64,000 nucleotides of DNA from Hermatobates lingyangjiaoensis (lineage: Eukaryota; Arthropoda; Insecta; Hemiptera; Hermatobatidae): NCBI GenBank assembly GCA_026182355.1, contig JAPFBL010000002.1, positions 1,984,001-2,048,000 on the forward strand, read 5' to 3'. Below, one piece after another: positions 35,886 to 48,949 of the stretch. The position numbers were made by a program, and so were the translations under genes. The notes beneath the pieces were generated by a model. That model was not told the DNA's origin. It did no database searches and saw only the letters and a list, made by a program, of their open reading frames with translations. Within the stretch, counting starts at the first letter, position 1. Each line of letters starts with the position of its first letter.

Positions 35886-37135
35886 AAATGAAAATAAAGA
35901 GGAAAGAAAAAATTTCTAAAGAATATAAAGGTAAAGGCAAACGTGAGTCCATTATATTCGGGTACAAAGATTCTTCAGATTACAGGTAATCAAGTTCTGT
36001 TCTCTAACTTTAAAGAACTAATTTGAGATTTTGACGACTAATACATACCTACCTCAATTTTGAAACAGCCAAATCCAGGTGCAAAACATACATGTTCCAG
36101 TGCTTTGAATAAAATAAAATGCTAAAGTATTCCTGTAAGGGTATTCAAATCATAACTGCCATATAAGACCTGCTAATGTTAGGTCTCCCATCACAAATCT
36201 AGTGTTTTGCTTGAATGTAGACCACACCAAATTTTTTAATCATGTAGTAAAGAAATACCTATTAGAACAAAAAAAAGATTATTAATAACATTAATAACAA
36301 TATGAATCTATTAATTCTTTTTTCTCTTATATATTGATCTACATGCCCCACCAGAAGGCATTACATTTATGACCACCTACAATAATACAATAATAATCCC
36401 CATTGTTCTTGATATATCAACAATAGTTATACAATAATAATAAGAGGAAGTAGGAAAAATAATACTATAATAATATAATGATCACCATACTAGATAATAA
36501 TAAACATAATAATCATATTAATAACTATATAATCATAATAATATAAATAAGAATATAATGATAGTAATACTGGACTGGTAACTATAAGAATTACAATATG
36601 ATAGTAATACTAAGATAATGGCAGTATAACATGGAAAGATAATATTACAGAATAATATAACGACTTAATTTGACATGTTAAAATATTTTTTCACTAATTC
36701 CTTGAAAGTTGTGACCAGACTGTCATTCAGCATAAGTTCAACCATTGGAGGTCAAGCACCTCCAGAAGTCACAATTAGTTTGTCCAACTTGCCCCACACG
36801 GAATCCAATTAAAATAATTTAAGTACTACTAAATCATCATCTGACATGGAACAAAAATCAATATTCAAAGTATTGTACAAGAATGTACAAAGAATTGTAC
36901 AAGGTATCATACGTTTCGACATAAATATGCTCACTCTAGGTGGCCAAGTCAGTGTAGGACTAAAAATCACATGTTGAATTAACAAAGGCCATTCCATATA
37001 AAATATTGATCAATAAAGAATAATATGTGCCCATGTTTGGGAGACACTTACATCACTATTGAGTTAAGAAAAGGCAGGTACGCAGGAAAATGCAGTCGTG
37101 ATGCTAAATCTATGCTCTGATACTATCATGAACAG
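35886..37135. other. AT-rich spacer with AAT-type simple sequence
   Basis: No gene. Imperfect ATA/AAT-rich simple sequence runs at about 36280-36660. Confidence 0.6.
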
Positions 37136-38215
37136 ACAGGACTTAATGAAGTCTTAAGTTCAGAAGAAACTTTACTGTTGATCCTGATTTGGAGAAAAAA
37201 ATTATATTCTATTATTAATTGTTTGGGCTATTGTGTGTACACTATTTATCTGTAAATAAAATAATAGTTAAAAAACACAACAAACCAGTTGGAAACTAAA
37301 TCCACTCAAAATTTAACAGAAAATGTCAGATGAATGCTGCCCACGGTACTTATTAAAACCGAGTTACATTTTCAGTTATATAAAATTATATGATGTTAAA
37401 ACATGGCTAGGGACCCCTTATTAACTATTCGGGGCTACCCTGATAGCAAACAGGTCGTACAGGGCCTTAAGCTATCCACCACCTGCGGACCAGCCTGGTA
37501 GCCACCAGGGCCCCAGGACCCCCCCACAATCAAGACTAAATGTGCCCCTCCTAACAACCCTGACTAACTTATTGATATACATCATAGAGTAGAATAGAGA
37601 TAGCTATGTAAATGTTGACATAGACATCATAAAACACATACCTACTTAACACCTACGAGTATAAAGCAAAATACGAATTAAAAATAAAATAAGAATAATA
37701 ATACATGACTATATACAACACACCATTTCTAGCTCCATAATCACATAAGTTACATAACAGAGTAGAATAGAAATAGCTATGTAAATGTAGACATAGACAT
37801 CATAAAACACAGATCAATGAAGTCTTAAGTTCAGAAGAAGGTTTGCTGTTGATCTTTATTTGTTAAAATGGTAACATTCATCTATTAATTCTTTGGAGTA
37901 TTCTGTGGCATATTTACCTGTAAATTTAATAATAGTTACGAAACACAAGAAACCAGTTAAAAACGAAATCCAAAGAAATTGTACTTAAAATGTCAGATGA
38001 ATGCTGTTTGGAGTATCATTACAAAATTGGTTACATTTTCAGTTATTTGAACTTGTTTGATGTCAAAACGTGGCTTGAGAGGGGTTGGTTCGGGACCCCT
38101 TATTAACTATTCGGGGTTACCCTGATAGCGAACGGGTCGTACAGGGCCTTCCGCTATCCACCACCTGCGGACCCGCCTGGTAGCCACCCAAGCCCCAGGA
38201 CCCCCCCTGACTATA
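37136..38215. repeat. 671-bp tandem duplication with a GC-rich core
   Basis: The marker AATGAAGTCTTAAGTTCAG occurs at 37145 and 37816. Each copy ends in a ~110-bp GC-rich core (37410-37520 and 38091-38215) beginning ACCCCTTATTAACTATTCGG and containing CCACCTGCGGACC and a run of C. The core has no sustained frame; it is self-complementary in places and may be a transposable-element end. Each copy is followed by ~170-bp satellite units. Confidence 0.8.
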
Positions 38216-38930
38216 TGTGCCCCTCCCCCCCTGACTAACTTAGAGATAAACGTCATAGAGTAGAATACAAATACATATGTAAATGCTGACATTTAGATAA
38301 GAAAACACATACCTACTTAACAACTATAGGGCAAAATACAAATTAAAATAAAATAAGAATAATAATACCTGATTACATACATCACACCATTTCTAGCCCC
38401 ATAATCACATAAGTTACATAATAGAGTAGAATAGAAATAGCTATGTAAATGTTGACATACAGATCATAAATACATACTTACTTAACTTCTATTAGGCAAT
38501 ATACAAATTATAACTAAAAAAAGAATTATAATACATGATACATCACATCATATCTAGCCTCATAAGTTACATGATAGGGTAGAATAGAAATAGCTATGTA
38601 AATGTTGACATACAGATCATATAACATACCTACTTAACATCTATAAGGCAATATTCAAATTATAAATAAAATAAGAATAATAATACACGACTATATACAT
38701 AATTCCATTTCTAGACCCATACTAACATAAGTTATATAATAGAGTAGAATAGAAATAGCTATGTAAATGTTGACATACAGATCATAAATACATACCTACT
38801 TAACATCTATAAGGCAATATACAAATTATAAATAAAGTAAGAATAATCATATTTGTTTATACATCACTCTGTTTTTACCCTCATAGAAATATCAATTACA
38901 TGAAACAGTAGAATATAAATACTTATTTGG
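37580..38930. repeat. ~170-bp satellite array
   Basis: Units marked by AGAGTAGAATAGAAATAGCT occur at about 37587, 37759, 38259, 38424, 38577, 38744 and (decayed) 38906. They are AT-rich and non-coding. One to two units follow the first 671-bp copy and five follow the second. The array fades into noisy sequence to the right. Confidence 0.8.
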
Positions 38931-41170
38931 TTTTAAAAAAACCGTTTCCTTATAAAAAATTGAATAAGGAAACATACCTTATTTCAAAATTTCCAATTTT
39001 CCTTTAAACAGAATTTGAATTTAGGAATGAAATAAACGCTTATAAAAAAGGGTTTAAATTCCTTTAAATTCAAATTTTAATTTATTGGTAAAATTAAAAG
39101 AATTTAAACAAGCTATAAAATAGGCATTTTTAAATATCCGTTAAAATTCAAAAATTTAAAGTTAATAAATTTAATAAAATTAAAAAAAGGTTTAAAAATA
39201 ATTTATATAACCCATAATTACCTAAAACAGTTTTACAACAAATAAAAAAGGACAAATTTAAAAATACTTTTATTAAAATTTAAAGTTAATAAATTTAAAA
39301 ATTATTAATAAAATTTAAATTAATAAAAAATATTTATTCAACCATAATTACCTCACACATAAATACCAAAAATAATTAAAGAAATTAAAACCCTTTCTTC
39401 CACTTCAAAACGTTTCTATCCCAAAAATATTAGTTACAAAGGGAGAGTAGTTTAAAACATAATGCAATATAGATTTAAAAAATGAAAAACTTATTATTCA
39501 ACAAATTATAAAATGAATTACCTAAAACCATATACTTTTTTTTAATATTTAAAAAAATTAAAACCAAATTTCCTTCCTTACCATATCAAGGAAAAACGTT
39601 AAACAAATGGCCAAAACAAATTATGAGGGTTAACAACAAAGGATGGAAAAACAAAATATAAGAAAAAAATGTAAAACTTTGTACAACGGGCAAGGGACCT
39701 AACCAAAATAGGGAATTACCCAATAATTATGTTCTTCAAAATTTTTTTTTTTTAATATTTTAAAAATTTAAACTTAAAACACAAACTTTCCTCCAAAGCC
39801 CTTTCATAAAAAACATAAACCCGAAAATTGGGAAAAAACAAATGCTTAATTTAAACCGGTTAAAAAATGGTTGGAAATAACAAAATTAAGAAGAGAGGGA
39901 GGTGTAGGGAGGAGGGTTGTTTGGTTCAGGGCCCGGGCCCTGAACCAAACAACCCTCCCTACACCTCCCTCTCTTCTTATATTTTGTTATTTCCAAAATT
40001 TTTTAACCCTTTAGGTATTACATTTGGTTCCCTTTGTTTATGTTTTTTAAAGCTTTCCAAAGAATTGGATTAATAATCCTTTGAAGCCCTTTAATCAAAA
40101 GCCTTTCCCTTTTCTTAAATTTGAAAACCAAGTTGGGATCTTAATTTAAAATAACCTAGTTCAAAAATTTGAAATTTTTAATTAAATAAATAAATTAGGT
40201 AAAATAATATTAAGGGATTGAGGATTTTTCAGGTTGTTATTCCTACCAAGTTAAACTTATTCCTCCCTCTTCTTATTTTTGGGTTAAAATTTTAATTAGG
40301 GTTAGGGAACCGCTTTCTTTTTAACCTAAAATTTTTTTGTTGCCATTTTGTTTAAAGTTTTTTAAACCTGTGAATTTTGCTAATGGTGAACCAAAAATTG
40401 ATTTATAAAATTCCTTTGAAGTCTTCTTTAAAGGAAAACCTTTCCTTTTCTATTATAAAGGTTCAAAAATGGGTTAAGGTTGGGGAAGTTTTTAATTTAA
40501 AATAACTGAAACATCGGGAACCAAAAATTTAGAATTTTTAAAAATTTAAATAAAACAATTGGTTAAAAATAATATTTAAAAAAATGATAATGGATTTTCT
40601 TTTTCGGTTGAAATTATTCTTCTAAAAAAAATTAAACCTTGAAGGACCTTCCGTCTTCCTTCAAAGTCCCTTTTTATAAAAATTTTAATGGGAAATAGGG
40701 AACTTTGCGTTTCTTTTTAATTCATAAAAATTTTTATGTAGCCAAATTTGATAAAAAATAATCGTTCGGAAAAAGTAAATTTTTTTGCTCCAATTGAAAC
40801 AAATATTCCAATTTTTCCTCGCCCATTCTATAACAAAATTCCTGCTAATCCCTCTCTTTAAAAAAATTCCTAAATACATAACATTATAAATCCTCAAAAA
40901 TAAAGAGGTATTGGTATTACCAAATGTTTTTATATTTGGAAAATTATTAATTCGAATCATAAGGGACAACCAAAAATTAAAGCACCCTTAAAAGAAACCC
41001 AACGATTCAGTTTTAAAAAAATTTGATTTTTCAAAATTTTATGATTTGAATTTTTTGGTTTTGTTTTATTGGTAAAATGAACAATCAATAAAACCAAAAA
41101 TTGCTATTTAAATTTTAATTTATTTTTTTCTTATGGGAACAGTAAAAATTTTTAAAATATTTAACTTAAT
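38930..41170. other. Degenerate homopolymer-rich junction between two satellites
   Basis: Both satellites become less recognisable toward the palindrome at 39934, with lengthened A/T runs and doubled letters. Left of centre, ATTACCT words at irregular spacing (about 120-190 bp) hint at decayed units; right of centre are poor copies of the 335-bp satellite. No gene. I suspect weak consensus rather than true divergence. Confidence 0.5.
39859..40009. repeat. GC-centred palindrome in low-quality-looking sequence
   Basis: Arms of ~75 bp meet between 39934 and 39935 in GGGCCC followed by GGGCCC. The inner ~45 bp of each arm match apart from one 3-base indel (GGAGGAGGG against GGAGGG); similarity declines outwards. 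The open frames across it are a by-product. It separates two unrelated satellites. Confidence 0.85.
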
Positions 41171-43318
41171 TTAATGAAAAATTATTTTGGGTGGAAAAAT
41201 TTTGTCATTATTTTGGCATTAAATTAAATAATTGGATTTGTCCAAAGTTTTATAAAAACAATTAAAAGTTTAGCAATAAATAAAAAGTATTTTTTTAAAT
41301 TCCTTTTTAGAAAATAACCTTATTTTAATTTAATTTTATTTCGTAACAAAAAAACAATTAATTAAAACAAGAAAAAATTTAATCCCTTAAATTTTAAAAA
41401 AATTAACATAAAATGGGTTAACACATAAATTAAATTATATAAAAGATAGTTTGAATAAAATTACCAAATACATTTATTGGGTGAAAAAAAAAAATTTTTA
41501 ATTACCTGGCATTAAAATTACCCAATTGCAAATTTGGAAAGTTTTATATAAAAAGCAATTAAAATGTTAGTTTAAATAAAAAAAGTATTTTTTAATTAAA
41601 TTTTTATGATAATAACACTTATTTTAGGTTTTTTATATTGGTGAATCAAAAAGAAAAATTCAAAAAAAGGGAAAAAAAATTAATGCCATTTAAATTTTAA
41701 ATTTAATAATTTTAACATATATGGGTTAACACTAGTTAAAATTTAGTTAAAAGACTAGTGTTGAATTAATTATCAAGTAACATTTATTTGGGTGAACAAA
41801 AAAAATTTTGTCATTATTACCTTGGATTAAATTACCTCATTGCATTGTCCCCATGTTTTTTGAGAAAAGCAATTGAAAAGTGGTTGAGTTCAATAAATAA
41901 AAAACGTATTTTTTAAATCAAATTTTATGATAATAACACTTATTTTAGGTTTATTTGATATCAGTGAATCAAAAAGAAACAATTAACTTAAAAAAAGTCA
42001 AGAAAAAAATTAAGTACCATATAAATTTTAAATTATTCCGTGAAACTTAACATATATGGGTTGACACATAGTTAAAGTTATAGTTAAAAGACTAGTGTTG
42101 ACATAATTATCAAGTACATTATGGGTGAACAAAAAAAATTTTGTCATTATTACCTTGGCATTAAATTACCTCATTGCATTGTCGGCCATGTTTTATGATG
42201 AAAAGCAATTGAAAAGTGGTTGAGTTCAATAAATAAAAAACGTATTTTTTAAATCAAATTTTATGATAATAACACTTATTTTAGGTTTATTTGATATCAG
42301 TGAATCAAAAAGAAAAATTAACTTAAAAAAAGTAAAAAAAAATTAAGTGCCATATAAATTTTAAATTATTCCGTGAAACTTAACATATATGGGTTGACAC
42401 ATAGTTAAAGTTATAGTTAAAAGACTAGTGTTGACATAATTATCAAGTACATTATGGGTGAACAAAAAAAATTTTGTCATTATTACCTTGGCATTAAATT
42501 ACCTCATTGCATTGTCGGCCATGTTTTATGATGAAAAGCAATTGAAAAGTGGTTGAGTTCAATAAATAAAAAACGTATTTTTTAAATCAAATTTTATGAT
42601 AATAACACTTATTTTAGGTTTATTTGATATCAGTGAATCAAAAAGAAACAATTAACTTAAAAAAAGTAAAGAAAAAAATTAAGTACCATATAAATTTTAA
42701 ATTATTCCGTGAAACTTAACATATATGGGTTGACAAATAGTTAAAGTTATAGTTAAAAGACTAGTGTTGACATAATTATCAAGAGACATTATGGGTGAAC
42801 AAAAAAAATTTTGTCATTATTACCTTGGCATTAAATTACCTCATTGCATTGTCCACCATGTTTTATGACGAAAAGCAATTGAAAAGTGGTTGAGTTCAAT
42901 AAATAAAAAACGTATTTTTTAAATCAAATTTTATGATAATAACACTTATTTTAGGTTTATTTGATATCAGTGAATCAAAAAGAAAAAATTAACTTAAAAA
43001 AAGTAAAAAAAAATTAAGTGCCATATAAATTTTAAATTATTCCATGCAATTTAACATATTTGGGTTGACACGTAGTTAAAATTATAGTTAAAAGACTAGT
43101 GTTGGCGTAATTATCAAGTGACATTTTCGGTGACGAAAAAAAAAATGTCATTATTACCTTACGGAAAGAAAAATATTAACTACCATTTAAATTCTTATTT
43201 ATTCCGTATAATTTAATATATATGTGTTGATACATTGTTAGAATTATAGTTAAAAGACAAATGTAACATAAAATATCGAATGACATTATTGGTGAACAAA
43301 GAAAAATTGTTATATTAC
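41170..43318. repeat. ~335-bp satellite derived from an intron-exon segment
   Basis: Good copies begin (ATGGGTGAAC or variant) at about 41787, 42121, 42454, 42791 and 43126; spacing 333-337 bp. Older, noisier copies extend left. On the minus strand each unit contains ACATGGCCGACAATGCA and ends CCAAGGTAATA, which aligns with the tail and 5' splice site of the candidate exon at 43319-43393. The array therefore seems to have grown from that exon and its downstream intron. Last copies near 43160-43318 run directly into the exon. Confidence 0.85.
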
Positions 43319-43393
43319 CTGGGCATAGAGCCTCAGTGAACGTTCCTCCATGTTCCGTTGATGAAGAGCAGCAGCAGACTGACTAGTTCTGAC
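43319..43393 (-). CDS. Candidate coding exon of an unidentified gene
   Basis: 75 nt on the minus strand, preceded by TTCCTTGCAG and followed by GTAATA. One frame is open through all 25 codons (VRTSQSAAALHQRN, MEERSLRLYAQ). Base composition is much richer in G/C than the surroundings, as real exons here are. A second possible 5' splice site (GTAAGTGAAC) lies 50 bases upstream on the same strand, so an adjoining exon may exist. I do not recognise the protein and found no other exon of it. It may be a real exon, or the most intact relic of a dead gene, since the satellite copies of it have lost the frame. Confidence 0.4.
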
Positions 43394-46300
43394 CTGCAAG
43401 GAACTTTAGGGAGTCCAAAAGTTCACTTACGCAGTCCTAGAACAGATTGGCCAACCCCATTACTTATGAGGTATTTACTTCATTAAATAATCAAATAAAT
43501 TTGTTAAATGTTTACATTTTATTGAAAGTTTTTTTACACGGTTCAATGATAAATTTTATGCTTATTACTATATGGTTTACATCAGTAAAGAATTGAGAAT
43601 AACAGTTGATATTTAAAATACAACGCTCTTTTGACAAAACTTCGAGAAATAAGTTATTACTAAACGATTTAACAATAGATTAAGGAATAGTATTTTACTT
43701 CACTATAAATAAAATGTAGTAAAATATTTAAAATATGATTTTAAAATTTCATTGTCTTGATGATATCTCAGTGGGTGTGGGTGAGAATGATTCCTATAGT
43801 TTGACACAAAAATATGAAATTCATTATATACATAATACCAAATGAGAAGAACTACATAGCTTTTTGTCAATATCGAAGCATGATAAAGGTGATTCATGGT
43901 AATTTATGCTAAAACACAAACCATTGTTTCTTGTTTTTTGGAGACAAAAAAAAACTGCATTTTTGTACATAACATCACAGTATTAAGATCAATATAAAGT
44001 AAATTTCGTTTTGGATACTAGAAATACAAAGAAAGTCAAATAATAACTTCTTTCTGCGGTTACTTGTCGGAATCACAATTTCAAATAATAATCATTACTT
44101 TATATACAAAAAAAAAATCAACAAGAATCAAATCAGCATTCGAAGCAAAATAAAAAAAAATGAGGTGTAATTTCATTTATTAAACATATTAAATTTGGAA
44201 ATACATTAAAATAAAAATACGCTTGCCCTACGGCAGGTTATATTAACCTTACCGAAAAGAACCTTATCCCAGATAAAATAAAAATGTATAGATAATGCAT
44301 TTAACTGCTTTCCATGGGCTACTTGTATATGCCCTCCTTCTCATAATTGTTGATATAATTCCTAATAATTGATATTTGGACGAGTAACTTTTGATTACTT
44401 AATATAAAAGATTATACTACCGAAATAATTTCACCCAATGAAGCACAGTAAAAAGAAATCTTGTCAACAATAAAATAACTGAAGTAGTATGCAATTAACA
44501 ATACTGTGAGTTAATATATTATTGAGTTAATTTATAATCAATTTAATTAATTAACTGTTAACCTTCACAATAAGTTATATTGCAAAGTACCTCATTTGTA
44601 GGAGTATCAATAACAGTTCTTATTTCAATTAATTCATTCTAATCAATGCCTACAAGCATTTAACTACTTGTGATGAAAATGTAATCATTATTAAAAAGTC
44701 TGGGGTGGTCATTTTTAAACTAATTTCAACATTAGTAATTGTATCAATACCAATTACAAAAATAAAATACCTCCTTATTCTAAATTACAAGCAAACTACA
44801 AAATTTACTACTCGTCAATAACTGAAGTAAATTACACCTTCTAAATTTACAATGAATGTAATTATTATTATCCATTTTTGAGGACATCTTAGTCGTAATA
44901 TGCTTCATATATACTATATACAGTGCTTAATACTATATTATTTATGAAGATGAACATTTACATTATTAATATGACATGCATCAAAAATAATCTGTTTAAT
45001 TAATGCTACTAAATTATAAGAAGTATAACTGTTATAATTCATTTTTATAATTCTTAATGGAAATACTATCTTTTCATTCATCTTAAATTACAGTAATTGT
45101 AAAAAATGAATTAAGCAACGATATTTCAATTCGTTTAGCATATTACTAATTAAATAGGTGTCTTCTTAAGTAAAATATTCTAAAGCAAATAAGTTCTTTG
45201 AATAAAGTAGGTAATTCTTCTTCATAAATGATCGATAATAAGCATTTTAAATCTTTCTTAACATTATGTTTAATCTACAAGATTTCATTTTAGCAATAAG
45301 ATAGAAAATGCGTTAACTAAAAAGAATGCTAATTTAAAATTCAACCCATCATGTTCATTGAAAGCAATCATTAAGTAATCATCTGATTATTTGCATTTGC
45401 CATTAATATTAAACTATTTAAGTACTATGATACTGCAGAAGTAAGTTAAGACAAAATTGTACTTCCTGTTTGAAGTTATCTTTATAGTATGAAATATCAT
45501 GTTGAGTGAATAAACTTCTAAATTATTAGAACTTTATTTAAAGACACTCCTGAAAGCGTAACACTTTACTGTGGTATAAGGGCGACAGTTTTACCTTGTT
45601 TATAGCTTTAAAGTAAAAGTTACTTTCATATTGCAGTTGTTTGTTTAGATGTTTCTTTAAGAAACATTGGTTTGGTCTATGCTCAACTGTACTATAGTTA
45701 AATATATTGTCAAAATCATGAATAATCAATTTAACTAAATGATTTTTTTCAAATAGGTAGGCTTCATTTTACAATTTTTACAATAATCTTTACGATAAGA
45801 GGGCTACATTGATAATAATAATGATGATGATGACGAAGTTACATCATTCAGATAATTTTTTTTTTTCTGGAAAGTATAAAAGTTTATCTTTAATAGGTAG
45901 TTAGAGGTGGTTAGTGGTATAAACAACCACCATTTGCTTGTATGAAAATTGTACTTGTATGTAATGTAGGCTTGAATAATTCATCTTGCTAGTTTATTAC
46001 AATAATTCAAAATATTTGCACAGCAAGTAACCTAAGATTCCTATTGATATGTACTTGTACTTGCTTCAACATTAGAATACAACTGACTTAGAATAGACTA
46101 GTATGTTACTACTGAGGAATCAGTAACTTCATGCATATGAAACATTTTAGTTATATATATTACTAATTTTGTATACCTTACAAAATAATTCTAATATATC
46201 AATATTATTTTCAGCGAATTTTTCTTAAGTGGCTACTAGACACTTAATTGTAACGGTTTATATATAACAAGACACCAACCAGACAGAGAATGTGTATCAA

Positions 46301-47042
46301 TATTTCTTGCAACTCTGCATAAACTAAACAGACTTAACATGATGCTAAATCGCTGAAAAATAATCATTATTTTCTTCTTGTTGCATTTAAGTACCCTTCG
46401 TTCCTTCATTATTAACAAATACTATAAATCATTCTGGAAATTTCATTTCACCTGATTTTTATTTTTTCATTTGGATATTATTTTACAAGAGGTTTCTGTA
46501 TATCTTCTCTTGACTATTGAGTAAATATTGAAAGCTAGTTATAGAAAAAATTATTGTCTGATTTTTGGATTAATGTTTAAGTTAAAATTGAATAAGTTGA
46601 ATAGGCTGATTTGTCTCAATTAATTGAACACCAAAGAAACCAGAAATGAATTTGAAACCTTCTCGGAATCGTAGAGTAAGGATATGTTAATTAGATTTTG
46701 AATATCACTGTTTGTAAAATATACTTATACATCCATCTGTAAGTACAAGTATTTAGCATGTTTAATGTTGACACAGGGTGTCTTCAGTGCATTCGAGATA
46801 ATATGACATAGTTATAGTTAATGATGAGTAAACAGATACACCCAAGTCTTTAATTATGTCTCCTATCTCCAGTGGTTAATTCCAGTTCCAAACTCTTCCC
46901 AACAGTTTCTGTAACCATTGAATATCATGGTTAATTCAAAGAAGTTAAAAGAGAAAGTTGTTAATGACGTTCTAATATAAGTATTTATTTTTATAGCTTC
47001 AGGGATTCTATTTGCTATAAATTTCGAATATGTTAGTTTCAG
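43394..47042. other. AT-rich intergenic or intronic sequence
   Basis: No gene or recognised repeat. Probably upstream intron of the gene ending at 47.9 kb, the region upstream of the minus-strand exon, or both. Confidence 0.45.
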
Positions 47043-47228
47043 ATTGATCAAGCTATTAATGGAGAGGCGAGCCAAGTGAAAGAAGTAACCGACTCAAGAG
47101 TAATACATCACCTAAGACCTACTTCGCCGAGCCTTCCAGCCTCTTTAGTAGCGACTGGCAAACACCCTACCATCGACGTTAAGAAACTCCAGCAAGCTAT
47201 CATGTCCGGCTACAACAAACACGCTTCC
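47043..47228 (+). CDS. Penultimate exon of an unrecognised gene
   Basis: 186 nt between TTAGTTTCAG and GTGAGT, open for 62 codons, phase 0 at both ends. The peptide starts IDQAINGEASQVKEV, includes HHLRPTSPSLPASLVATGKH and ends KKLQQAIMSGYNKHAS. It is not low-complexity and is plainly coding. I cannot name the protein family. It is on the same strand as NHE8 but appears to be a separate gene ending before it. Confidence 0.7.
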
Positions 47229-47559
47229 GTGAGTTTCTGTTTTTTTTTTTAAACAAAAACTAGAATTATGATTAATTATAATTACTAGCATAATTATAAA
47301 TTATAAATTATTAATTAGAATAAAGTGTATTCTAAATAATGTGAAAATATTACAAAACGTAGCTTCATTTTGTCTTTATTGGCATATATATTTACAACTT
47401 TATGGACTATGTTCATAAACCTAGCTGTAAACTTACAGTGATCACAATTCACCCCCTGAAAACTTAAAATTCAACCCTAGAGGTGAATTTCACCCCCGTT
47501 AAGAACCCTTGCTCTAGATGAGTTAGATTTGTGTGGTTAACATGACCAATATGTTGCAG

Positions 47560-47896
47560 CAGCAAGCGTCAGCACTGGAGTCTGCCGCGTCCTACACGTC
47601 GCCCAATCTTCAGCAGAACTATGTCCGTCCTCAACAACCTCAATTTTCGCATTCTCCTCTGTGACACAGTACCCGGCCAGTACTAGCTACCTGCAAACAC
47701 AGCCTTATTAACAACCTCAGCCTACTGCCAACCTCAACCTCAACCATATTACCAGCCACAACTTTATTTCCAGTCACCTATTCTTCGCCATCCAACATAC
47801 TGCCACCAGACGCGCTCGTCAGTCAGTCTCTTCAGATGCTCTTGTTAACCTTCACAAACAAGAATCTACATTCAAGAATGAAAAATTCAAGAAATG
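47560..47896 (+). CDS. Last exon of the same gene, Gln/Pro/Tyr-rich, frame broken
   Basis: Entered after TGTTGCAG (a CAGCAG pair gives two possible splice points). The first frame reads QQASALESAASYTSPN and meets a stop at 47662-47664. One base out of frame the sequence continues sensibly (SVTQYPASTSYLQTQPY), and a further frame change gives QPQPQPYYQPQLYFQSP. These Q/P/Y-rich pieces form one plausible low-complexity C-terminus if single bases are missing near 47655 and in 47700-47740. Possible final stops are about 47843-47845 or 47894-47896. Either the gene is decaying or the assembly has small indels here. Confidence 0.5.
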
Positions 47897-48949
47897 AAAA
47901 TCCGGTCGAGAAAACACAGAAAAAATAAGACGGATTTATTAAATTTATGATTGACACTTATTTTAGAGCATATTGAACCTTTGTCTCATGGAAGGTGTTA
48001 AACTGTTTGCTTACCAGATAAAGACTATTTCACATCCTCTGGCCCAATTTCTCATTAGAGTTATTATAGAGATATCTGGTTATAAAACAACAGCTTGGAG
48101 AAGTATGGAGCCTTGAATTAAAAAAAACCAGATCCGGTTTTAACTCCTGCATCAAAATATTGTTCAGAAAATGAATACGAACTAATTAATGCGTTTTAAT
48201 ACAATATGTATTCTTAAAGTTATTATTGAATTCTAAATTTTTTTTAACTGAAATGCACATAATCAACAGACTTTTGCCGGGCCTTGTACTAACTGGAGAA
48301 TGGTATAATAACTAGATAATTATAAATGATGATTAGGTTAAAAACATATCGAAAACAGTTATAAACGGAATACAGTTATATTCCCTGGAATCCTCTCTTC
48401 CTCTAATGAGTTTTCATTAGAGTTAGTTGTGTAGTTATAAAACAACAGATTCGAGAGAGTTTTTTAAAAAATTATACTTTTATTTATTTGGAATTTTTTG
48501 TGTTAATCAGGTACGATAAAAACCCACAATGTTTAAGATGTCTATAAATTCCCATGGACTTAAGTTTTGGGACAGTCCCAAGGATTGTCACCAAGTGGAA
48601 ATTCTTATAATAATTGAAACATTCAAACTTTATTATAATAAATTATATGTATTTTTCTATTTTAACCAACATTTTGTAATTTATATTTAAAATCTATATT
48701 TTAAAATTTATTTTTTTCTCTATGGCCAGAACTTCAAGTTAAATTTCCCTCCACAAATGTTGACGTTATCTAGCCTTCATTATCAGCTGGTTTTGACATT
48801 GGTTTGATATAAATATGTTTTATGTTCGGAACGTTGTGCAATGTTCGCTTAATATGTGGGATGCTGTAATTTACATTTTCAGGCTTATTTGAATTTTGTA
48901 ACTACAAATATATATTTCTAGTCCTTCCTTGGGAACACAGAGTGATAAT
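47897..48949. other. Spacer upstream of NHE8
   Basis: No gene. It should hold the 3' end of the preceding gene and the NHE8 promoter and leader. A TTTCTAG at 48914-48920 just before the NHE8 start looks like a 3' splice site, so the leader may begin in an untranslated exon further left. Confidence 0.4.

Noticed and set aside
36809..36997. 62-codon minus-strand frame
   Set aside because: No domain, no splice context, AT-driven composition.
38107..38292. 61-codon minus-strand frame over the GC-rich core
   Set aside because: The sister copy 671 bp away does not keep the frame, so selection for coding is unlikely.
39867..40073. 68-codon frame across the palindrome
   Set aside because: Both halves derive from complementary palindrome arms in low-quality sequence.
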